This document shows positions 53,527 through 62,977 of a stretch of DNA of 64,000 bases, in pieces. Within the stretch, counting starts at the first letter, position 1, and each line of letters starts with the position of its first letter. Under the pieces are notes generated by a model. That model worked only from the letters and a program-made list of their open reading frames with translations, was not told where the DNA came from and searched no databases. The translations under genes were made by a program, and so were the position numbers. Source of the DNA: Treponema sp. (GTDB lineage Bacteria > Spirochaetota > Spirochaetia > Treponematales > Treponemataceae); assembly GCA_024402695.1 (NCBI GenBank), contig JAKSTG010000001.1, positions 124,001 through 188,000 on the forward strand, written 5' to 3'.

Positions 53527-55229
53527 TTTATTTCTCCCAGTGCTTTTTTTGCCTCTGATATTTCATCATAAGGCATTACAAAATCTTTATAAATGATCGA
53601 GTTCTCATGGCTTTTTCCAAGAAGAAGAACAATGTCCCCTTCCTTTGCCATGCTGAACACTTCACGAATTGCTTTCTGACGTTCATGGATAATGAACAAA
53701 TCTTTACCCATAACTTTTCCGGCCTTTTCTGCTCCAACCGCAATCATTTTCAGAAGTTCTACAGGATCTTCGCCGCGGGGGTCTTCATCTGCAAGAACAA
53801 CTACATCACAATACTGTGCGGCCAGTTCTCCCTGAAGAGGACGTTTTGTAAGATCACGTTCTCCACCGCTTCCGAAAACACAGAACATTTTTCCTTTGCA
53901 ACGTTTTCTTACCGGAGGGAAAATTGTTTCAAAACTTGAAGGAGTGTGTGCATAATCTACAATAACCTCAAAAGGCTGTCCTTCATCAATTACGGTCATG
54001 CGGCCTTTAATAGGAACAAGTGAAGGAATCTTTGAGGCAACCTCTTCATAGCTTAAACCGGTAACGCTGGAAACAGCCATTACGGAAGCCATAAGATTGT
54101 ATGCGTTGAAAGCGCCCGGAAGAGCAGCTTTTACATTCATAACACTTCCGGCATTTTCAGGAAAACTCATATCAAAAGAAATGCCGTCTTTTTCCGAAAC
54201 GATATTTGAAGCAGTCATATAAGACATGCCTTCCGGAATTGGTGGAAGCTCAACAGGAGCCGAACCTTCAGAGGCTGCTTTACCGGCTTTTCCGTTGGAA
54301 GTATAACCAAGAACTTTATTTCTTGTGCTTTCTGCAAAGAAAGCTGCAGACGGATCTTCAAGGTTCACGATTCCAACAGAATTGATTTTTACATCTACCC
54401 CTGCAATTCGTTTGCAGTGATCACTTTTATCCAAAGCGCGGAAAAGATTTGCCTTGTCATTTCTGTAGGTTTCAAAATTTTTGTGGAACTCCAGATGTTC
54501 AAGAGTAACGTTCATGAAAACACCGCAGTCAAAAACCACATTTCCAAGTCTGTTCAGTTTTGTTGAAAGCCCGTGACTTGAAGCTTCGACAACTGCATAT
54601 TCACAACCGTTTTCCAGCATCTCATTCAGATGATGCTGAATGATTGGTGCTTCTGGAGTTGTCTGGTGCTGCGGATTAGGAACCGCTTCGCCACCAAAGG
54701 AATATTCAACAGTAGAAATAAATCCTGCCTTTTTACCGCAGGCTCTTAAAAGCTGCCAGATAAAGCTGACAGTAGAAGACTTTCCTTCTGTTCCCGTAAC
54801 TCCAAGAACAATCAGTCTTTTTGAAGGCGAATTGAAAAAGCAATCTGATAAAGGTGCCATTGAAAAACGTGCGTCAGGAACCTGAATCAGAACAGGAGAA
54901 AATTTTACAATTTCATTAGAGAGTTCATTGTCCAGAGAACGGGCAACAATAGCCTTTGCAGTTTCTTCTTTGATTGAAGGTGAAAGTTCTCCCTGGAAAA
55001 CTACTGCATTGGCCCCTTTCTGGATTGCCTGAGGAATATAAATATTTCCATCAACATGAGTTCCAGGAAGAGCAAAATAAAGCGAATCTTTTGTTACCTG
55101 ACGGGAATCAAAAACAAGATTTGAAATCGGAATGTTCTGGATGTCAGAAAGGTCAGTAATTACAGTACCATCACAAGCAACAACCTTGTGTTCAAAAGAC
55201 GGTAAAATCTGTGATAAATATTTGGTCAT
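53523..55229 (-). CDS. murE: UDP-MurNAc-L-alanyl-D-glutamate ligase (MurE)
   Basis: Adds the third residue, a diamino acid, to the peptidoglycan stem peptide. 568 residues: N-terminal UDP domain, central ATPase with VTGTEGKSSTVSFIW, C-terminal domain with substrate motif ADEDPRGEDP, where meso-DAP enzymes usually read DNPR. Treponemes are reported to use ornithine, so the diamino acid is uncertain. C-terminal GKSHENSI replaces GKGHE. Between the central domain and the C-terminus there is an insertion (about 290-325, SNGKAGKAASEGSAPVELPP). First gene of murE-ddl, with a TATAAT and AGGG upstream. Confidence 0.94.
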   Translation of the reverse strand: MTKYLSQILPSFEHKVVACDGTVITDLSDIQNIPISNLVFDSRQVTKDSLYFALPGTHVDGNIYIPQAIQKGANAVVFQGELSPSIKEETAKAIVARSLDNELSNEIVKFSPVLIQVPDARFSMAPLSDCFFNSPSKRLIVLGVTGTEGKSSTVSFIWQLLRACGKKAGFISTVEYSFGGEAVPNPQHQTTPEAPIIQHHLNEMLENGCEYAVVEASSHGLSTKLNRLGNVVFDCGVFMNVTLEHLEFHKNFETYRNDKANLFRALDKSDHCKRIAGVDVKINSVGIVNLEDPSAAFFAESTRNKVLGYTSNGKAGKAASEGSAPVELPPIPEGMSYMTASNIVSEKDGISFDMSFPENAGSVMNVKAALPGAFNAYNLMASVMAVSSVTGLSYEEVASKIPSLVPIKGRMTVIDEGQPFEVIVDYAHTPSSFETIFPPVRKRCKGKMFCVFGSGGERDLTKRPLQGELAAQYCDVVVLADEDPRGEDPVELLKMIAVGAEKAGKVMGKDLFIIHERQKAIREVFSMAKEGDIVLLLGKSHENSIIYKDFVMPYDEISEAKKALGEIK

Positions 55230-55266
55230 TTTCCCTACCCTAAGGGATATTATAACACAAAAATCA

Positions 55267-56616
55267 CTACCTTGTTAAATCTTTAACCCACTTATATTTT
55301 CTGAAATGGACAACAACCCACGGAATCTTTCCGACTTCATCAAGACAGGTACAGGCATAAACGATTACCACAGGCCAGTGGAACACGAAAGTTCCCAAAG
55401 CTGCCAGTGGAACGGCGAATCCCCACATTACAACGGCAAGACTGTACAAATCAAAAAGAGTATCTCCGCCAGCGGCAAAAATCCCGTTGATGATAATTGT
55501 ATTCACGGCACGTCCAATCATGTATACCGTCATTACCAGCATCATCTGATAAAGAAGAGCTGTAGCCCCGTCAGAAAGTTTTATGAATCTGAGGGCAATT
55601 GGCGTAAGAATGAACATAAGCAGAGCCGACAAAAATCCGCAGATGAAAGCAAGAATAGTAACCTTGATGCCGTACTCTTTTCCTTTCTCAAGTTTTCCGG
55701 CTCCCAGTTCATGACCTACAATAATTCCGCCGCCGCTTGCAAGACCATTACACAGACAACAGATCACATCTCTTACAATTGCACAGATGGAATTGGCTGC
55801 GGCGGCGTCTGTTCCAAGGTGTCCCATAAAGGCTGTGTAAGAAGTGAAACCTACACCCCACAGAAGGAAGGCGCCAAGTAAAGGAAGCCAACATTTCATG
55901 AAATCATGGAACAGTTCTTTATGTGGTTTGAAAATATCTCTGAAATGAATATGAACATAATCTTTTTTATATGACATACCAACAGCCATAATGATTTCCA
56001 CAATTCGTGCAATCAAGGTCGCAATTGCTGCCCCTTTTACTCCCATAGCAGGAACACCGCATAAGCCGAAAATGAAAACCGCATTGAGAAGGATATTCAG
56101 AACAACCGCGAAAGAACTGATTTTTGCAGTTGAATCCGGATGCCCTGTCACTTTCATAATGGCAAGATAACACTGACTGAAACCTGTCAAAAGATAAGAC
56201 CAGCCTGCAATACGGAGATAATCAATACCGATCTGAATGAGAACTTCTTCATTTGTGAATATGAGCATCAGTTGCCTTGGAAGGAAAAAACAACCCGCAA
56301 AAGCAATCAGTCCGATAGCTCCACAAATCTTGAAAGTAGTACAGAAAATGCTGTTCAAAGAATTCCTGTCCCCTTTTCCCCAATACTGGGCTCCGAGAAT
56401 TGCAGAAGCTTCAACAGTTGAACTCATGAACATGTTCTGGACAAACTGAATCTGAGTAGCAAGAGTTACGGCAGCCATGAAGTTCTGTTCCAAATTTCCA
56501 AGCATAAGGGAATCTGAAACAGCAACCAATGCCAGCATTAAATTCTGCAGAGTGATTGGAAGAGCTGTCTTAATAAGCTTCGAAAGGAATTCCTTATTAT
56601 TCAGAGAAGTTCTCAT
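55267..56616 (-). CDS. MATE-family multidrug/toxin exporter
   Basis: Cation-coupled exporter. 449 residues with twelve membrane helices and the duplicated MATE pattern (LPITLQNLMLALVAVSDSLMLGN; a second half from about 240). Start at 56616 with AAGG 9 nt upstream. It starts 18 bp after the GH3 gene's stop, so the two are probably co-transcribed. Substrate unknown. Confidence 0.9.
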   Translation of the reverse strand: MRTSLNNKEFLSKLIKTALPITLQNLMLALVAVSDSLMLGNLEQNFMAAVTLATQIQFVQNMFMSSTVEASAILGAQYWGKGDRNSLNSIFCTTFKICGAIGLIAFAGCFFLPRQLMLIFTNEEVLIQIGIDYLRIAGWSYLLTGFSQCYLAIMKVTGHPDSTAKISSFAVVLNILLNAVFIFGLCGVPAMGVKGAAIATLIARIVEIIMAVGMSYKKDYVHIHFRDIFKPHKELFHDFMKCWLPLLGAFLLWGVGFTSYTAFMGHLGTDAAAANSICAIVRDVICCLCNGLASGGGIIVGHELGAGKLEKGKEYGIKVTILAFICGFLSALLMFILTPIALRFIKLSDGATALLYQMMLVMTVYMIGRAVNTIIINGIFAAGGDTLFDLYSLAVVMWGFAVPLAALGTFVFHWPVVIVYACTCLDEVGKIPWVVVHFRKYKWVKDLTR

Positions 56617-56634
56617 TACATTAACCTTAAAATC

Positions 56635-59052
56635 TTATTTGTTCAGTTTCTTGGCAAGGCGTCTGATTCTTGTGGCATTTATTTCCAGCTGATTTCTGGA
56701 AACTTTTCCGGCCTTGAAGCCTTCAGCCAGCTGTTCAAAATCCCGCTGACTTCCAGGCATGAACACATCACCGCCAGCCTTTGTAACTCCCCAGACTGTA
56801 GGACTTTTGTGTTTAGCGTCTGCAGGAATCATTCCGCCGTTGATTACCCAGTCAGTCATAAGAAGACTTTCAAAGCCCCATTCACAGCGAAGGATATCTG
56901 ACAGAAGTCCAGGATTTTCATTTGTGTGAACACCGTTTACAAGATTATAGCTGGACATAACAGAAAGAGGATTTGCTTCCTTTACACAGATTTCAAATCC
57001 GCGAAGATAGATTTCACGCATTGCTCTTTCGCTTACACAGCTGTTGCTTGAAGTTCTGTTCAGTTCCTGATTGTTGGCGGCAAAATGTTTGATTGTAACT
57101 CCGCATCCTTCATGTTTCTGAACGCCCTTTGTAATTGCAGCAGACATTTTTCCGCTTACAAGAGGATCTTCCGAATAATATTCAAAGTTTCTTCCGCAAA
57201 GAACATTTCTATGGATATTCTGTGCCGGAGCAAGCCAGAGATGAACGCCAAAGCGAACGCTTTCTTCTCCAACAATGTCGCCACAAAGTTCAGCGAAATC
57301 TTCATTGAAACTCTGGGCAATGGCTGTTCCGATTGGGATGGCGGTAGCATACTGATATTCAACTTTCTTTGTTTCTTCCAGTTTCTTCTGTTCATCAAGA
57401 AGTTTCTGTGCGGCTTCTTCTGTAAGAAGATCCATAAAGGAAGCAGGAAGTGCATCTGAAATAGGCATGCAGCGTCCGTCTTCCTGGTAATATTTTTTAC
57501 AGATACGAACTCCGGCAGGACCATCAGCCATAACAATAGAAGGAATATCTCCTACAGAAATGCTTTCGCCTGCAGCCCCCGCAACACGGTTTCCGGAATT
57601 TCCAACCACCTGAGCTTCCTTACCCTGTGGCCAGAAAAAGCCAATGCTCAGAAGACAAAGTTCCTCATCTGTAAGTTTCTTTATTTCTTCATCAACAGGA
57701 TATTCTTTTTCGTAAGAAACTGATTTTATGACAAAGTCAGAAGCCTTAAGTTCAAGAACAGGAACGGCGGCGTCTGCCCCGGAACGGTTCGAAGCCCCAT
57801 CAGGTTTCCAGTCTTCAAATCCTGATTTACCAAGAACATTCTTTACCTTTGTAATAACTGCAGTTTCAGAAAGTTTTACTTTACCGCATACTTCTGTTGA
57901 ACGGCTTGAGTTTCCAAGACGAAGAATATATTCCCCTTTTTCAAGAACGTAAGCAGCAAGTTCTTCACTGTACGAAGAAATGTCTTCCATGCTAAAAGAA
58001 ATCTTCAGCTGACAGCTTTCTCCTGCTTTCAGAAGAGGAGTTTTTTCAAAGGCTGCCAGAGTCTGATAAGGCTGATCAAGTCTTCCTTCTGGAACGGAAA
58101 CATAAAGTTGAACAACTTCTTTTCCCGCACAGGAACCTGTATTGATTACTTTTACTCCAACAGAAATCCTGGTTCCTTCTTTTGTCACTTCTCCTTTTTC
58201 AATTTTGAAAGAAGTATAAGAAAGCCCGAATCCAAATGGGAAATCAGGAGTTTTGTTCACTGAATCAAAATAACGGTAACCTACGTAAACTCCTTCACGG
58301 TAGCAGGTATCATCATAGCCTGCAAAATCTTCAGGGAATGGATATTCGTTGTAAGAAGCCCAGGAAGTTGTAAGTTTTCCCGAAGGATTTTCTTTACCAA
58401 GAACGATATCTGCAAGGGCGGCTCCAGTTTCTACACCAAGCTGAGAAAGCACCAGAATGTCCTGGACTTTGCCAAGAACAGGACTTAAATCTACAGGACC
58501 ACCCGCATTAAGAACCAGCATGAATTTAGGATACCTTTCTGCAAGAAGCAGAATGTCCCGTTTTTCAGTTTCAGAAAGAAGATAATCTCCCGGTTCCACC
58601 TTACGGTCACTTCCTTCACCGCAGATACGGGAAAGAACGTAAACAGCACAGTCCCCTTCTGCGTTCAATGGAATATCGTATTCAGGTTCCGCCATAACCC
58701 GGCCCATAGCAAACCAGATAATGTCGCGGCCGGCAGCCTTTGCTTCTTCATTTATGCGTTCACGAAAATCGTGTTTTGCCTCTGCAAAAATCCGGTCATA
58801 TTCATCGAGCCAGGCTTTCGAAGTAATTTCAAATCCGGCTTTTTCAAAACCTTCCTCAACTGTTGTAAAAAAGCGGGAGTTCACTTCTCCCGAGCCGGTT
58901 CCGCCTTTCATAGTTCTGCGCACACCGCTTCCATACAGTGCAATTTTTCCGGCATTGTTCAAAGGAAAGTTACCGCTCTTTTTCAGAAGAACAGTACATT
59001 CAGCAAGATAAGGCCTCAGCGAGGCAAGATGTTCGATTTCGTAATTTTCCAT
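56635..59052 (-). CDS. GH3 glycosidase with permuted domain order
   Basis: Beta-glucosidase or related enzyme. 805 residues with the domains in swapped order: the alpha/beta sandwich and fibronectin-III-like domains come first (KIALYGSG, about 25-460), and the TIM barrel with the catalytic nucleophile is last (about 470-805; Asp734 in LLMTDW; KHFAANNQE typical). In most GH3 enzymes the barrel is first. No signal peptide, so cytosolic. Start has no clear ribosome site. Probably co-transcribed with the MATE gene. Confidence 0.9.
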   Translation of the reverse strand: MENYEIEHLASLRPYLAECTVLLKKSGNFPLNNAGKIALYGSGVRRTMKGGTGSGEVNSRFFTTVEEGFEKAGFEITSKAWLDEYDRIFAEAKHDFRERINEEAKAAGRDIIWFAMGRVMAEPEYDIPLNAEGDCAVYVLSRICGEGSDRKVEPGDYLLSETEKRDILLLAERYPKFMLVLNAGGPVDLSPVLGKVQDILVLSQLGVETGAALADIVLGKENPSGKLTTSWASYNEYPFPEDFAGYDDTCYREGVYVGYRYFDSVNKTPDFPFGFGLSYTSFKIEKGEVTKEGTRISVGVKVINTGSCAGKEVVQLYVSVPEGRLDQPYQTLAAFEKTPLLKAGESCQLKISFSMEDISSYSEELAAYVLEKGEYILRLGNSSRSTEVCGKVKLSETAVITKVKNVLGKSGFEDWKPDGASNRSGADAAVPVLELKASDFVIKSVSYEKEYPVDEEIKKLTDEELCLLSIGFFWPQGKEAQVVGNSGNRVAGAAGESISVGDIPSIVMADGPAGVRICKKYYQEDGRCMPISDALPASFMDLLTEEAAQKLLDEQKKLEETKKVEYQYATAIPIGTAIAQSFNEDFAELCGDIVGEESVRFGVHLWLAPAQNIHRNVLCGRNFEYYSEDPLVSGKMSAAITKGVQKHEGCGVTIKHFAANNQELNRTSSNSCVSERAMREIYLRGFEICVKEANPLSVMSSYNLVNGVHTNENPGLLSDILRCEWGFESLLMTDWVINGGMIPADAKHKSPTVWGVTKAGGDVFMPGSQRDFEQLAEGFKAGKVSRNQLEINATRIRRLAKKLNK

Positions 59053-59207
59053 ATATATATTTTACAATAGTATTTCCAATCTGTATAAAACATCTTTTTA
59101 CATATTCATAACAATTATCTTTAACAATCTCTTCCCGTATATTACATACTTTCCGCCCGAACAAAATTGATTCCCACTCATACAATTCCCAAATCTCCCC
59201 CCACAAA

Positions 59208-59254
59208 CAAAAAAAGCGTTCCACAGAAGACTTTCGTCTACCGCAGAACGCTTT
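59208..59254 (-). terminator. Intrinsic terminator of leuB
   Basis: AAAGCGTTC / GAACGCTTT outer stem with an inner AGAC-TTTC-GTCT hairpin and an A-tract that is a T-tract on the minus strand. The remainder of 59053-59295 shows no gene. Confidence 0.75.
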
Positions 59255-59271
59255 CCCAAACAGGCAATAAT

Positions 59272-59296
59272 TATTCCTTATTACCTATTCCTTATT
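59272..59296 (-). repeat. Simple repeat immediately after the leuB stop
   Basis: Minus strand: AAATAAGGAATAGGTAATAAGG directly after the stop, a C-free 7-mer-like tract as at 43485. Confidence 0.55.
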
Positions 59297-60381
59297 TAGA
59301 TGTGATCAACAACCAGTTTACCCATTTCTTTAGTACCAACCAGTTTACCAGCAGCCTTAACAGCTTCGATGTCACCGGCGATATCACCTGTTCTCCAGCC
59401 TTCGTCAAGAACAGCCTGAACAGCGTTTTCGATTGCTTTAGCTTCTGCTTCAAGTTTGAAGTCGTAGCGCAGAAGCATTGCAGCAGAAAGGATTGTTGCC
59501 AGTGGGTTAGCCAGGTTTTTACCGGCGATGTCTGGAGCTGAACCGTGGATTGGTTCGTAAAGTCCAGGACCTGTTCCGTCACCAAGTGAAGAAGAAGCCA
59601 GCATACCGATTGAACCTGTAATCTGTGAAGCTTCGTCAGAAAGGATATCACCGAACATGTTTGAAGTTGCAATAACGTCGAACTGACGTGGATTGCGAAC
59701 CAGCTGCATAGCGGCGTTGTCGATGTAAAGGTAGCTCAGTTCAACATCTGGATATTCAGATTTAACTGTTTCAGCAACCTTTCTCCAAAGACGGCTTGAG
59801 TTCAGGATGTTTGCTTTGTCTACAACACAAAGCTTCTTTTTACGTCCCTGTGCTGACTGGAATCCCAGGCGAACGATGCGTTCAATTTCTTCCCAAGTGT
59901 ATTTTTCTGTATCGTATGCAGAGCGTCCGTCAGAAGCTGTTCCGCGGTCTCCGAAGTAGATACCACCAGTAAGTTCACGAACGATAAGGATATCAAGTCC
60001 GTCACCTACGATTTCGTCTTTAAGAGGACATGCAGCTTTAAGCTGTGGGAACATAACTGCAGGACGAAGGTTTGCGTAAACTTTCATTCCACCGCGAAGT
60101 CCCAGGAGTGCTTTTTCTGGACGGATTGAAGGATCAACATCATCCCATTTTGGTCCACCAACAGCACCAAGAAGAACTGAGTCAGCTTTCAGACAGATGT
60201 CCAGCTGATCTTTTGGAAGTGGGTTACCGAACTTGTCGATTGCAACACCACCGGCAATAACATTTTTATAAGTCCATTCATGTCCGAATTTGTTTCCAAC
60301 AGCATTCAGTACGTTTACTGCTTCTGCAACTACATCAGGTCCAATTCCGTCGCCTGGAATCAAAGCGATTGTCTTTTTCAT
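59296..60381 (-). CDS. leuB: 3-isopropylmalate dehydrogenase
   Basis: Oxidative decarboxylation step of leucine synthesis, NAD+ dependent. 361 residues with IPGDGIGPDV, RELTGGIYFGDRG, the YIDNAAMQLV active-site Tyr region and EPIHGSAPDIAGK. AGGAG is 8 nt before the ATG. Other leu genes are not in the window; here it is monocistronic. Confidence 0.96.
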   Translation of the reverse strand: MKKTIALIPGDGIGPDVVAEAVNVLNAVGNKFGHEWTYKNVIAGGVAIDKFGNPLPKDQLDICLKADSVLLGAVGGPKWDDVDPSIRPEKALLGLRGGMKVYANLRPAVMFPQLKAACPLKDEIVGDGLDILIVRELTGGIYFGDRGTASDGRSAYDTEKYTWEEIERIVRLGFQSAQGRKKKLCVVDKANILNSSRLWRKVAETVKSEYPDVELSYLYIDNAAMQLVRNPRQFDVIATSNMFGDILSDEASQITGSIGMLASSSLGDGTGPGLYEPIHGSAPDIAGKNLANPLATILSAAMLLRYDFKLEAEAKAIENAVQAVLDEGWRTGDIAGDIEAVKAAGKLVGTKEMGKLVVDHI

Positions 60382-60504
60382 ATTATTACTCCTAAAAGTT
60401 TAATGCAATTTAATTTCTTTAATAATACTAAAGTTTTAAAGTGAATTCAACAACTAATTTCATCAAAATCATAATAGTTTTCTCATATATTTCCCTTAGA
60501 TTTT

Positions 60505-60523
60505 CTCAAATTCGCTCAAATTC
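60505..60523. promoter_or_regulatory. Tandem 9-bp repeat upstream of the HTH-receiver gene
   Basis: CTCAAATTC at 60505-60513 and 60515-60523, ten bases apart (one helical turn), about 35 bp before a TATAAT at 60559-60564. Candidate activator site. Confidence 0.35.
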
Positions 60524-60601
60524 TCCACTTTTTTATGGCAATAATTAGACATTTTGGTTATAATGGAGATTGAGTGAGATTATTTTTCAGGGGATAAAAT
60601 T

Positions 60602-61216
60602 ATGCCAAAGAAAGAACAAACTAAGGAAACTAAACCTGTTGTATACTCAGCACTTGAAGTAGCAAACATTTGTGGTGTTGTAAACCAGACAGCAATTAAC
60701 TGGATCAATACTGGGCATCTCAAAGCTTTCAAAACTCCGGGAGGTCAGTACCGCGTTTATCCAGAAGACCTGCTCGCTTTCATGAAAGAACGTAAAATGT
60801 ACATCCCTCAGGCGCTTATTGATTCATGCAATAATTCCAGCTCAATGGAAAAATCACTTCTCGTTATTGATGACGATGTTGCCTTCAATACTGTAGTTGT
60901 TAAATTCATTTCTGAAAGAATGGAAGGACTTAAAATCAATTCTGCCCATGACGGTTTCGAAGCAGGTGCTCTCATGACTTCAACAAAGCCACGCTGCATC
61001 GTTCTTGATATCGATCTTCCAGGTGTAAACGGAATTGAACTTTGTAAGAAAATCCACGACACAGATACATTCGGAAAACCAAAGATCATCGTTGTAACAG
61101 GTCTTCAGGATTCAGAAGTAGAAACAAAAGTTCGTGAGCTCGGTGCAGATTACTTCTTCAGAAAACCTCTCCAGCTCGCTGATCTTCACAAAGCTGTTGA
61201 AGAAGCACTTTCATAA
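60602..61216 (+). CDS. Response regulator with N-terminal MerR/excisionase-type HTH and C-terminal receiver
   Basis: Probable DNA-binding regulator with domains in reverse order. 204 residues: HTH_17-like helix-turn-helix at about 14-65 (YSALEVANICGVVNQTAINW, PGGQYRVY), linker, then a CheY-like receiver (about 84-204) with acidic DDD (90-92), phosphoacceptor Asp136 (VLDIDLPG), Thr166 and Lys188. Most regulators have the receiver first. AGGGG precedes the start. A malQ gene starts 2 nt after its stop, so control of or coupling to glucan metabolism is possible. No histidine kinase is adjacent. Confidence 0.88.
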   Translation: MPKKEQTKETKPVVYSALEVANICGVVNQTAINWINTGHLKAFKTPGGQYRVYPEDLLAFMKERKMYIPQALIDSCNNSSSMEKSLLVIDDDVAFNTVVVKFISERMEGLKINSAHDGFEAGALMTSTKPRCIVLDIDLPGVNGIELCKKIHDTDTFGKPKIIVVTGLQDSEVETKVRELGADYFFRKPLQLADLHKAVEEALS

Positions 61217-61218
61217 CT

Positions 61219-62799
61219 ATGACATTCACAAGAAAAAGCGGAGTTCTTCTCCACCCTACTTCATTTTACGGAAAAGAAGGCATCGGTACTTTAGGTGACC
61301 AGGCCTTTGCATTCATAGACTGGCTTGCTGCCGCAGATCAGAGTCTCTGGCAGATTCTTCCTTTGGGACCAACAGGCTACGGCGATTCTCCTTACGCCAG
61401 TTTCTCAACTTTCGCAGGAAATCCTCTTATCATCGATCTTGAAAAACTGGCAGCAAAAGGCTGGGCAGACAAAAAAGAAATCAAACCTGCAGAGTTTATT
61501 AAAGCAGACGGCAATGTTGATTTTGGTGCCGTTGTATGGTGGAAGATGCCTGTCCTTGCAAAATGTGCAGCCTACTTCCTTTCAAATGCAAAGGACGAAG
61601 ACAAAACCGCATACAAAATCTTCTGCAAAGAAAAGGCTTCATGGCTTGATAACTTTGCCCTCTTCATGAGCATCAAATCTTTCTACGACAAAAAAGCCGC
61701 AGAAGAAAAACCTGCCGATTCCCGCTGGAACTTCTACTGGCCTAAAGGACTTAAAAACCACGAAGATGATGCCATCAAAGCCTGGAAAGCAGAACATAAA
61801 GATGAAATTGAAACTTACAAAGTGATCCAGTTCTTCTTTGATTCCCAGTGGTCAGAAGTAAAAGCTTATGCAAATGAAAACGGAATCCAGATCATCGGTG
61901 ACATTCCTATTTTCGTAGCTCCTGACAGTGCAGACGTTTGGGCAAACCAGAGTCTTTTCCAGCTGGACGAAGAAGCACATCCAAAAGCCGTAGCTGGTGT
62001 TCCACCTGATTATTTCTGTGCCACAGGCCAGCTTTGGGGAAACCCTCTTTACGACTGGGACGCAATGAAAAAAACAAACTACGCCTGGTGGATTGCAAGA
62101 ATTAAACGGGTTCTTGAACTTACAGACTGCATCCGCATTGACCACTTCCGTGGCTTCGAAGCCTACTGGTCAGTACCAGCCACAGATGATACAGCCATGT
62201 ACGGAAAATGGGTAAAAGGACCTGGCATCGATCTTTTCAAAACAATCAAAAAGAAGCTTGGAGATATTCCAATCATTGCAGAAGACCTTGGTGTAATCAC
62301 AGAAGAAGTTGCAGAACTCCGTGACACAGCAGGACTCCCTGGAATGAAAGTTCTTCAGTTCGCCTTCAGCAAAGACGAAGTAAAAGAACACGGTATGACT
62401 AACTACTTCATGCCTCACAACTTTACTACAGACCAGTGCATTGTTTATACCGGAACTCACGACAACGATACAACACAGGGCTGGCTTGAACTTATTGATG
62501 ATGAAACTCTGGTCATCGTAGCTGAATATCTGACAGGTTCTGAAACCACTGCAGAAAAAGCAAAGGCAATGGTTAAGTCTGGAACTCTCAGAAATCTCAT
62601 GATCAAATCTGTCATGAGCTCAAGTGCCGCTTATGCTGTAATTCCTTTCCAGGATATTGCAGGCTACGACAATGAGGCCCGCATGAACCGCCCTGCTACA
62701 ACAGGAGCAAACTGGTGCTGGCGCATGAAAAAAGCCGACTTAAAAGAAAAGGCTGCCCGTTCATTAAGCTTCCTTTCAAGCTTATACGGTCGCAACTAA
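61219..62799 (+). CDS. malQ: 4-alpha-glucanotransferase
   Basis: GH77 enzyme; 526 residues, usual length. MGPTGYGDSPYASFS-type N-terminus (LPLGPTGYGDSPYASFSTFAGNP split), nucleophile in IRIDHFRGFEAYW, acid/base in IAEDLGVITEEV, and YTGTHDNDTTQGW. No Shine-Dalgarno site of its own: starts 2 nt after the regulator's stop, indicating re-initiation. Works on maltodextrins, together with the larger paralogue at 44160. Confidence 0.95.
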   Translation: MTFTRKSGVLLHPTSFYGKEGIGTLGDQAFAFIDWLAAADQSLWQILPLGPTGYGDSPYASFSTFAGNPLIIDLEKLAAKGWADKKEIKPAEFIKADGNVDFGAVVWWKMPVLAKCAAYFLSNAKDEDKTAYKIFCKEKASWLDNFALFMSIKSFYDKKAAEEKPADSRWNFYWPKGLKNHEDDAIKAWKAEHKDEIETYKVIQFFFDSQWSEVKAYANENGIQIIGDIPIFVAPDSADVWANQSLFQLDEEAHPKAVAGVPPDYFCATGQLWGNPLYDWDAMKKTNYAWWIARIKRVLELTDCIRIDHFRGFEAYWSVPATDDTAMYGKWVKGPGIDLFKTIKKKLGDIPIIAEDLGVITEEVAELRDTAGLPGMKVLQFAFSKDEVKEHGMTNYFMPHNFTTDQCIVYTGTHDNDTTQGWLELIDDETLVIVAEYLTGSETTAEKAKAMVKSGTLRNLMIKSVMSSSAAYAVIPFQDIAGYDNEARMNRPATTGANWCWRMKKADLKEKAARSLSFLSSLYGRN

Positions 62800-62821
62800 T
62801 TAAAACATAAAAAAAACAAAC

Positions 62822-62949
62822 TGAAAAATGGGACGCAGCGAATCGTGACAAAGCGGCGTCCCGCAGTGAGCCTAAGCAGCTTGCTGCGACGCGAACGAGG
62901 ACTTACGCCGCTACTGGCACGAGTTCGCGTTGCTGGGACCCATTTTTCA
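62822..62949. repeat. Long hairpin element, family A copy 3
   Basis: Outer arms TGAAAAATGGG / CCCATTTTTCA, then GACGCAGCGAA / TTCGCGTTGCTGGG, and a GC-rich middle with GCAGCTTGCTGC. Read on the minus strand it begins ATGGGTCCCAGCAACGCGAA, matching the arm of 14740-14837. Lies between two convergent genes and can serve as their shared terminator. Confidence 0.65.
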
Positions 62950-62977
62950 AGCGCGTTATTTTAATGCTTTTATGTTT

